DNA of 64,000 bases from Agapanthus africanus (Eukaryota; Streptophyta; Magnoliopsida; Asparagales; Amaryllidaceae). Below the pieces are notes generated by a model. That model saw only the letters and a list, made by a program, of their open reading frames with translations, was not told the origin of the DNA and did no database searches. Of this stretch, positions 57,582 through 64,000 are shown in pieces. The stretch spans positions 620,897,348 to 620,961,347 of the forward strand of contig CM057342.1 of assembly GCA_030015575.1 (NCBI GenBank). Direction: 5' to 3'. How positions within the stretch are numbered: the first letter of the stretch is position 1; the number at the start of each line of letters is the position of its first letter. A program made the translations under genes and the position numbers.

Positions 57582-58404
57582 TTACGGTGGATCTAAGGCC
57601 GAGAGTTTGGAAATAAAGTATTGGCGTTGGAATGTTTGAGCTTTAGTGAAGAGGTCACCCAATTGATACTTGGAGGCGATGTATGGCAACGAGAACATTT
57701 TTTCTTCATATTGATTTTGGACTATATGGAAGTCCGCCTCTATATGTTTTCTACGCTCATGAAAAAAAGGATTTGTTGTGATTTGAATAACACTTTTGTT
57801 ATCGCGATGAAAATGAATAGGTCGCTGGACCCTGCTCCCATATCCTGAAGAAGATGCTCTAACCAAATTAGTTCAATCTTAATGTCTGCCATAGCACGAT
57901 ATTCAGGCTCAATGCTGGATTGAGAGACGTCTTGTGCCTTGCTTCTCCATGAGATAGGTTCAGGCCAAGAAAAATGCAAGAACCCATAGTAGATCGATGA
58001 TTATTAGGATCATCGACCTACCCAGCATTAGTATATGCAGAGAGTTTGAGTGATGACGAAGTAGGCAGTAGGATAGCTCTGGTGATCGTGCCTTGGACGA
58101 ATTTGATTAGACAAAGAAGTGATGCATAATAAACATTGGTGGGTGCACTAAAAAATTTGCTGAGGGCGTGTGCTGCATGTGTAATGTCATGTCTGTTGAT
58201 GGTAAGATAGACCAAAGCACCGACTAGTTCACAATAACGAGTTAGGTTTTGAAGTAGTTCTCCGTCAAAATTCCGGAGCTTGAGATTAAGTTCCAAAGGA
58301 GTGGCAACAGAGTTTGAGTCTGTTAGGACAACACGATCAATCAAGTCAGCTACATATTTTTGTTGAGATAAGAAGTAGCCTTTGGAAGAGAAAGCAACCT
58401 GCAC
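57582..58404 (-). pseudogene. Copia RT connection and RNase H
   Basis: 58018-58404 reads FLSQQKYVADLIDRV, SVATPLELNLKL, RYCELVGALVYLTINRHDI and HALSKFFSAP, the RT end. 57740-57979 reads PEYRAMADIKIELIWLEHLL, and 57582-57866 reads HFHRDNKSVIQIT, NPFFHERRKHIEADFH and ASKYQLGDLFTKAQ, the RNase H with its D and H residues. The three pieces lie in different frames. Confidence 0.85.
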
Positions 58405-58690
58405 ACTTAAAAAATAATGGAGAGTTCCAAGATCCTATATATCAAATTGGGTTTGAAGGTGTTTGTTCAGTGAGGCAATACTTTGATGGTCATCTCCAGT
58501 GATGATCATGTCATCAACATATAGAAGTAGAATCGCACGTCTTCGAGCATATGTGTGTGAACATAGCATACTCATTATAACTCTCTACAAAACCAGCTTG
58601 CTAGATGGTTTTGCAAAACTGCTTGAACCATGCGTGAGGAGGTTGTTTCAGGCCATACAGTGCATGCTAAAAACGACAAACATGATGCGG

Positions 58691-58990
58691 TTATGTTTTG
58701 GGACAAGAAGGAGGCTTCATATAAACTTCCTCTGAAAGAAAGCCGTTAAGAAATGCATTCTTAACGTCCACCAGATAAAGAGGCCAGTGTCGAGCAGCTG
58801 CAACGGTAAGAAGAGTTCGATCAGATATCATTTTTGCTATAGGTGCAAATGTTTCCTTATAATTGATGCAATATTCTTGAGTGAAACCGTGAGCCACAAG
58901 TTGGGCTTTATAGCGCTCTAGAGATCCATCAGACTTCGTCTTGATCTTATAGATTCATTTTCTCCCAATAGAAGTTATACTAGAGGAAAG
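58691..58990 (-). pseudogene. Copia RT N-terminal part
   Basis: The segment has YKIKTKSDGSLERYKA in the upstream frame, then AHGFTQEYCINYKETFAPIAKM, ARHWPLYLVDVKNAFLNGFL and SEEVYMKPP, the canonical first half of copia RT. The YVDD-type catalytic box further down is in a broken segment near 58500-58530 (YVDDMII-like words). Confidence 0.85.
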
Positions 58991-59154
58991 AGCAACTAGA
59001 TCTCACGTATGTGCTCATTCAAGTACTAGGAGTTCTTCTGCCATTGCTTGTTGCTACTCTAGATATTTGGCGGCCTGAGTATATGAATTTGGTTCCTAGA
59101 TAGAGTGAATGGTTGTAAGAAAGCCAGTAAACTATGGAAAGTATCAATCGACCA

Positions 59155-59346
59155 TCAAATATTTATAACGGCTAGGTGAACGCCGGTCTCGTGGAGGATT
59201 CCGACATGGTGGAGCAGGGACTTGTTCCGATGAAGATGGCACAACCATTGGTGAAAGTGAACTTGAAGTATCACTTGAGATGGTGGATGATGAAAGAGAT
59301 GGAATATTGAAAGAAAATGCTGGTGCAGGATCCTAAACTTTGTCAA
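59155..59346 (-). pseudogene. Copia integrase-RT hinge
   Basis: A Ser/Pro-rich stretch ends in the typical SRYKYLMVD-like motif in the second frame (PPRDRRSPSRYKY). It marks the join between integrase and RT. The integrase itself is missing upstream, where unrelated AT-rich DNA lies. Confidence 0.6.
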
Positions 59347-59402
59347 AAAATCAAGGGCCTACTTCTATGCTAGCAACCATTTTCATTTTTTATCCCGTAA
59401 TA

Positions 59403-59761
59403 ATTTAATGGGTAAATTGTCAAAAGAAAAACCCAAGCATTTTTTTCTATTGTCAAAATTCCCCAACCTCAAAACAATAGTCAAACAATAATCAAAACCT
59501 TCTTGGAAATATTTCCTGCAGTATCTACATAGTAGTCTGCTATATCTAACTAAATCATACAATATATCACAGGTAACTGTTTAGATATCGCTGGCTACTG
59601 CTTAGATTTCGCAGGAAACTAGATATGACAGAAAACTACTAGATATTTCAGGTAAGGGGTTTCTTGACAACGAAAAACATTTCTAAGGGTTTTTGACTAA
59701 CATTTCGATGACGGGGGGTTTTTGGTAACAGAAAAAGTGGTTTTTTGACCCTAATTTAAAA
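59403..59761. mobile_element. Small non-autonomous DNA-transposon-like insertion
   Basis: The segment between about 59412 and 59752 starts GGGTAAATTGTCAAAAG and ends GGTTTTTTGACCC, imperfect inverted ends (GGGT...TGTCAAAA against GGGTCAAAAAACC). The octamer TAATTTAA occurs just before the left end and just after the right end. An 8-bp duplication would suit an hAT or related element; a 9-bp MULE is also possible. No ORF is present. Confidence 0.5.
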
Positions 59762-60545
59762 CAAAAGTTATCATACTCCTAAACACATCTATTTCCAAAC
59801 CCCAATTCCTAAAACATGATAATAAGGATCTGAGACTTCGACACTTTTGCTCCACCCATCTATCGCCTCACCGTGATCCCAAATTCTTCACTCGATTAGG
59901 ATTTTATATCTTTAAACTCCATTTAGTTGTTATTCTCGACCGTGTAAACTTAACCAACGAAATCTTTCTCGGACTTTGGCGACCGATGGAGTTAACAAGA
60001 TCAAATTTTTATCTTCTTCATATCTCATATAATATATAGTATATTTTCAAATTATTAAGTTTTCTATTGCCACCTGCAATCGTATTTGTTCATTTCTGAA
60101 AATAAAACAGTTTGAAATTTTGATGGATATAGGTTGGAGGTCTCTAAAATTCTTAAAAGATGAATTGAATTTTTGGTTTAGATGTTCCTTAATTTTACAA
60201 TAAATTATACTTAAATATCATGAACTTACATCTTATGAACTTACATCTCGTTTTTGTAAGATAAGTATCATTAACTTTGTCAAATGCATTCAAGTACCGC
60301 ATACATTAAAAGCGACATATTTGATACTATCCTTAATGACACTATCATAAAACCCTTCCATGATATGAAACATCGAAATTTTTTTCTAAAGTATATTGTT
60401 ATAATGTCTATGATTAAACACATCATAAAAAAGTCTATGATTAAATTAGTTTAAAATTTTCTTATTTTGTTTCAATTTTGAATTGTGGGGGTTTATATAT
60501 TTTTTGATTGGAATTTTCAATATATCTTGGAAGCTTTATGTGCTC
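59762..60545. other. Unclassified AT-rich DNA replacing copia integrase
   Basis: No ORF or motif is recognised. It lies where the copia integrase would be expected. Its right edge, near 60576, reads CTAGGTCCGCCACTG, the reverse of CAGTGGCGGACCTAG, which resembles the terminal inverted repeat of many hAT transposons. I found no matching left end. Confidence 0.35.
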
Positions 60546-60956
60546 TCACTTACCAAATTTTCTAGGTCCGCCACTGTAAACGAATACATCAAAAAGAGTA
60601 AGGCTTTGGCCATTATTATGTGTCGAAGGAAGATGATAAATTTCTTTCACTCTATGACCCGTCCCAATCTTCTGGCCGGTATGAATGTCTTGCATAAGAT
60701 AAGAAGTAGGCATGAATAAGACAGTGCAACCAAAATCAGTAATATGACTAACTGAAAGAAGGTTTATTGACGCTTTAGAAATATGAAGTACAAAATCAAT
60801 TGTGAGTAGACCAGATGGGTTTTGAATGTCACCGTGATGACTGACGGTAAGCGGTGTGCCAATATTCGAAAATATGAAGATTTGATGATAAAGGAGAATA
60901 ATGAGTAAAATATGTATTATCGTAAGTAATGTGGTGGATGGCACCAGAGTCATATA
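60546..60956 (-). pseudogene. Copia protease region
   Basis: The minus strand reads YDSGAIHH at about 60933-60955, which holds the D-S-G active site, then IFSNIGTPLTVSHHGDI, TIDFVLHISKASINLLSVSHI and DFGCTVLFMP, and KIGTGHRVKEIYHLP, the protease body and GAG-pre-integrase start. An LTR begins at 60957, immediately upstream of the D-S-G codons. Confidence 0.8.
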
Positions 60957-61030
60957 TGTTAGGAATATGTATGCCCTAGAGGCCATTATTGTATTTTATA
61001 GTGGATGCTCAGACACACACACAAACACAC

Positions 61031-61093
<63 letters not shown>

Positions 61094-62277
61094 GAGAGAG
61101 AGAGAGGACTTTCTTGCTCGACATGATAATATGCTATCTGGTTGCTCTTTATCTTAACATGTTCATATGTTTTAGTTTGCTGTCTTTCTGATACATGTTG
61201 ATAAAGCCCTCAGGATGTTGGCTTGACTATCAGGACTATGATGCATATCATACTAGTGGGGCTTGTGTGGTCCACAAGTACATCCATAACAGTTCCTAAT
61301 CGAGAGAGTATCGAGACAGGGTATCGATATTCCAGAGTAGACTAGTGTATACGTTTCTTGACCCTGTGTTAGGGCGATAGATGATCCCATATCCTTTGGT
61401 GTTTGACATCAAAGATTCTATACAGGTGCTCATTAGAGATTGAGTACACTGAACAGACTCGCCGAGAATTCCTAGATGGTATTATACCTATCGTCAAATA
61501 GAAGTTCTCCGATAACACTTATACAGGTTAGTCTGTAGACCCGAGATCGTCATAGTGTCTTGAGTGCTTCCCACTGTGATTTGATTTCCACCCTACCACG
61601 GCTTTACTGAGTCGTGCGAACAGGTGGACTTTGGGTACAGTCCCGAGAGACATGGAGGCAGTGAGCAATAGGAGGGGTTTCGTCTCTCCCGGTATTGGGA
61701 GTTGATGTTTTGTTATGCGCGATTGGCGCGATTGGTTACAACCGCAAGTCCCTGGCCAGGGCTGATGAAATTTACTAATAAGTGGTATCAATAGTTTCTC
61801 GATTGGTTATAGGCCACACATCGGCATGACTTATCGAGTTATTAGGGTCTGATGATTCCACCCCCCCGACTCGATATGCGACATATCAGACGAAGAGACC
61901 GGACTGTACGGTAAGTGTTGCTTATTGACTCTACGAGAGTTTGAACAAGTTTTCTTGTTGATGTTCTATTCATTCAATACCTGGATAGCTGTTACGTCCA
62001 GCTAGTACCGCTGACGGCTTGTGGGTATCTGATATGATCATTACCTACTGCTAGCGTATTGATGAGACTCAAGAGTCCCACATAGAGGTTTCCAAGCTCA
62101 AGTGAAATGAAGTAGGACACATATGGAGATATGTGCAGAAGCTTGATTAACTACGAGTATATGACACCGTATTATAATCTGGCGTTTTTGATATTAGTCG
62201 GATTATATATGATATGACCGGATTATTGAATCAAGTGTTGATTTAATAATTAACTAATAACTCATTTTAATTCTTTT

Positions 62278-62311
<34 letters not shown>

Positions 62312-63009
62312 GTATCATGGTTGATGATACAAAGAATATGACAATATAAGAATCACATTGAAGAAAAGAATAAAGATATTGATAAATATAAATGAATAAA
62401 AATAAAATGAAGAGATGAGTCATGGCTTCTATGAGGTTCTCAAAGGCTCTAGTAACCATGACTCATTCTTTTTATTTGTTTTATTCATCCATACTTATCT
62501 ATTAATCCCCAATCTTATATCCAAGGTTCATTCATATATTTCCAAGTTCATCCTCTTCTTTTCCTCTCTAGAGATTTTTCTAGGTTGAAAAGAAAAAGAA
62601 AAGAAAAGGATTTTAATGAGAAACTTCCCCACTTCATCAACCTACACCAATACAGAAAATTAGTATAGGTTGTTATCTTCACTTATTCATAGATTAGTGA
62701 AGTAAGAGTTTGATAGTGAGAAGCTTCGTGGTAGATCATCATAGACGACGATGACTTCTAGCGACCTTGTTCCAATTTCAAGTAGAGTCGTAGAGGAACT
62801 CTAAGACTACTACATGGAGAAATTGAAGTGAAGGAGTGGTCTACAAAGGTTGTAGCCTCTATTCACTTATAGTCAATCCTTATTTGCTTTGTTTTAAAAC
62901 CCTAATCTGTAGTTCGATTCATGTTTAGTTAACTTAGCTCTCTAGAATTTTTAAAATAGCTCACATGTTTTTGTTAAAACCCCACTAGATGTGCTAAGAC
63001 TAACTTACA
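60957..63009 (+). repeat. 2.05-kb LTR of an unplaced retrotransposon
   Basis: It starts TGTTAGGAATATG with ATGCCCTAGAGGCC, a start I have seen in plant LTRs, and ends AACTTACA directly before a primer-binding site. It contains a long (AT)n run (61032-61089) followed by (GA)n, a (TA)n run (62282-62308), and a leader-like purine-rich segment (62700-62860). No ORF over 100 codons. ATATA before the start may be a target duplication; the far end is outside the window. Confidence 0.75.
61021..61110. repeat. (CA)n-(AT)n-(GA)n compound microsatellite
   Basis: ACACACAAACACACAG is followed by about 29 AT units and then AGAGAGAGAGAGAG. It lies about 60 bases inside the LTR start. Confidence 0.97.
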
Positions 63010-63022
63010 TGGTATTAGAGCC
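63010..63022 (+). promoter_or_regulatory. Primer-binding site after 2.05-kb LTR
   Basis: TGGTATTAGAGCC differs by one base from the initiator-Met site TGGTATCAGAGC. It abuts the LTR end. Confidence 0.7.
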
Positions 63023-64000
63023 AAGCTAGAGACTTAGGAGAAGTCTAGATGAAGTTAAAGTGTTCGATCGAAGTTTTAAACACGGGTTTTGGCTAGTCTG
63101 TCCATTTTTCAAAAATTGATATTTTCACAATTAAAAATATTCAGAAAATTATGCAGGTAAAACTATGGAGGCCTATGAAAAACGACGACCTAATCTCTCT
63201 AAGTGGCCGTGGAACCGCTGCCTAGACCATGGCTTAGCCGCGATTCCGCTGCCGAATTGATGAATTAATGCCTTATTCTTCTTCTACTACTTCATGTTGA
63301 CATTTTTGGTTTTCTAAAGATTTTTTATGAGGCTCAAGAGGTTGAGGTCTCTGTGAATTGGTATTGTTTGAAACATCGATCGAAATGTTTAACATCGTCT
63401 AGATAGCTTTGGATATGTGATACAATTTTTGGAATCCAAGTTGATTATTTTTACGAAAACTAGTTAACGAAATGTAAATCTCGCATTTTAGTCTAAAATG
63501 ATGGATTACCACGGAGTTTGGATTTGGATTGAAACTCCGTCGCAATCTCCTATCGTACGCGCATACTCGCCGGGAGACACTACTAGACAACCACGCCCCA
63601 TAGCCCCGACCAAGTGACTATAGGAGAACCCCATTGCCAAAAGCATCCACTTGGGTGCTCGCGGCCACGGTGTTCCGCCCAAGTGAACTTCATTGACGGC
63701 CTTGGGGGTGCGACCATCTACTAAAGTTCTCGACGAGCATTTGATCATTTAATCGGGAATCTTGTTGAATTAACCGACTTAATTTTTGAAAAGTGTTTTC
63801 AATTCGAAACTTAAATGCAAGGTTTATAGGGTTAGGCATGAGATCCGGAATATGTGATAATCCGGGTTTATGATGTCTAAAGATGATGCGGATTCTAATT
63901 ATTGTAGTTTTCATTTCTTTTCTACGACCGTAAGTATAATATGTGACAGTATCCCCGATCTCGTTGCTATACGACGACGACATTAAGGATATGCATATTT
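63023..64000 (+). other. Leader and internal region of the same element (cut by window end)
   Basis: No domain is recognised. It includes a GC-rich palindromic stretch (about 63203-63256: GTGGAACCGC, GCCGCGATTCCGC) similar to the CCGCGG cassettes of the Athila-like element, and the words TATGCAGGTAAAACTATGGA, which resemble LARD internal words. Minus-strand ORFs under 100 codons are not convincing. Confidence 0.5.

Larger units (their letters stand above)
57300..60956 (-). mobile_element. Second Ty1/copia element (degenerate, 5' part cut off)
   Basis: The minus-strand order is protease (60546-60956), a gap with foreign DNA where integrase should be, hinge (59155-59346), RT (58400-58990), RNase H (57582-58404), purine tract and short LTR. 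It belongs to a lineage different from the Tnt1-like copies (IH-x-DNKS, FFHERRKHIEADFH). It is cut upstream by an LTR inserted at 60957. Confidence 0.82.

Noticed and set aside
60546-60580. Complete hAT transposon ending at 60576
   Set aside because: Only one end-like motif (CCGCCACTG) is present; no matching left end or 8-bp duplication was found.
60901-61191. 96-codon ORF with long IYIYIY run
   Set aside because: It spans the junction of copia and LTR and an (AT)n microsatellite.
61200-62280. Possible structured RNA or host gene within the 2.05-kb LTR
   Set aside because: The sequence is less AT-rich and looks unique, but there is no ORF, intron pattern or RNA motif that I recognise; it is best explained as LTR.

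Overview
This window looks like repeat-rich, probably heterochromatic nuclear DNA of a flowering plant. I find no cellular gene, rRNA, tRNA or CRISPR array. Almost everything I can classify is an LTR retrotransposon or a piece of one, nested inside others. The families seen (Tnt1-like and other Ty1/copia elements, a Tat/Retand-type Ty3/gypsy element, an Athila-like element, and elements with LTRs over 4 kb and no coding core) are all plant types. I cannot name the species.

Layout: 1-831 is unclassified AT-rich sequence. 832-2889 is a broken Tnt1-like copia fragment on the minus strand. 2890-31435 is a decayed Tat-type Ty3/gypsy element on the plus strand: 5' LTR, gag, protease, RT-RNase H, a second RNase H, integrase, a 3' UTR rich in tandem repeats, an antisense extra ORF, then the 3' LTR. 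A complete non-coding element (LARD-1, 15158-26972) is inserted in its 3' UTR, with 4.27 kb LTRs and the 5-bp target duplication TCAAT on both sides. At 31436 an Athila-like non-autonomous element (to 38803) interrupts the Tat 3' LTR. Its own 3' LTR is interrupted at 38804 by LARD-2, arranged LTR-internal-LTR-internal-partial LTR (38804-52435). 52436-57299 is a second Tnt1-like copia on the minus strand with its 5' LTR and primer-binding site. 57300-60956 is another degenerate copia on the minus strand, carrying a small DNA-transposon-like insertion. It is cut at its protease active-site codons by a 2.05 kb LTR (60957-63009), whose internal region runs off the window.

No element here is fully autonomous. 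The Tat and copia pol genes carry stops and deletions, while LARD-1, LARD-2 and the Athila-like element lack pol and would have needed enzymes from elsewhere. The most interesting signals are regulatory or structural: a cluster of perfect heat-shock elements just upstream of the TATA box in the Athila-like LTR; a degenerate array of GTGCA/TGCAC mini-hairpins shared by the internal domains of both LARD families; a Tat LTR built largely from short palindromes; and a GC-rich CCGCGG cassette recurring near the 5' ends of unrelated elements.

LTR boundaries, primer-binding sites and target duplications were read directly from the sequence. Family names rest on motif recognition without a database search, and similarity statements are by eye.
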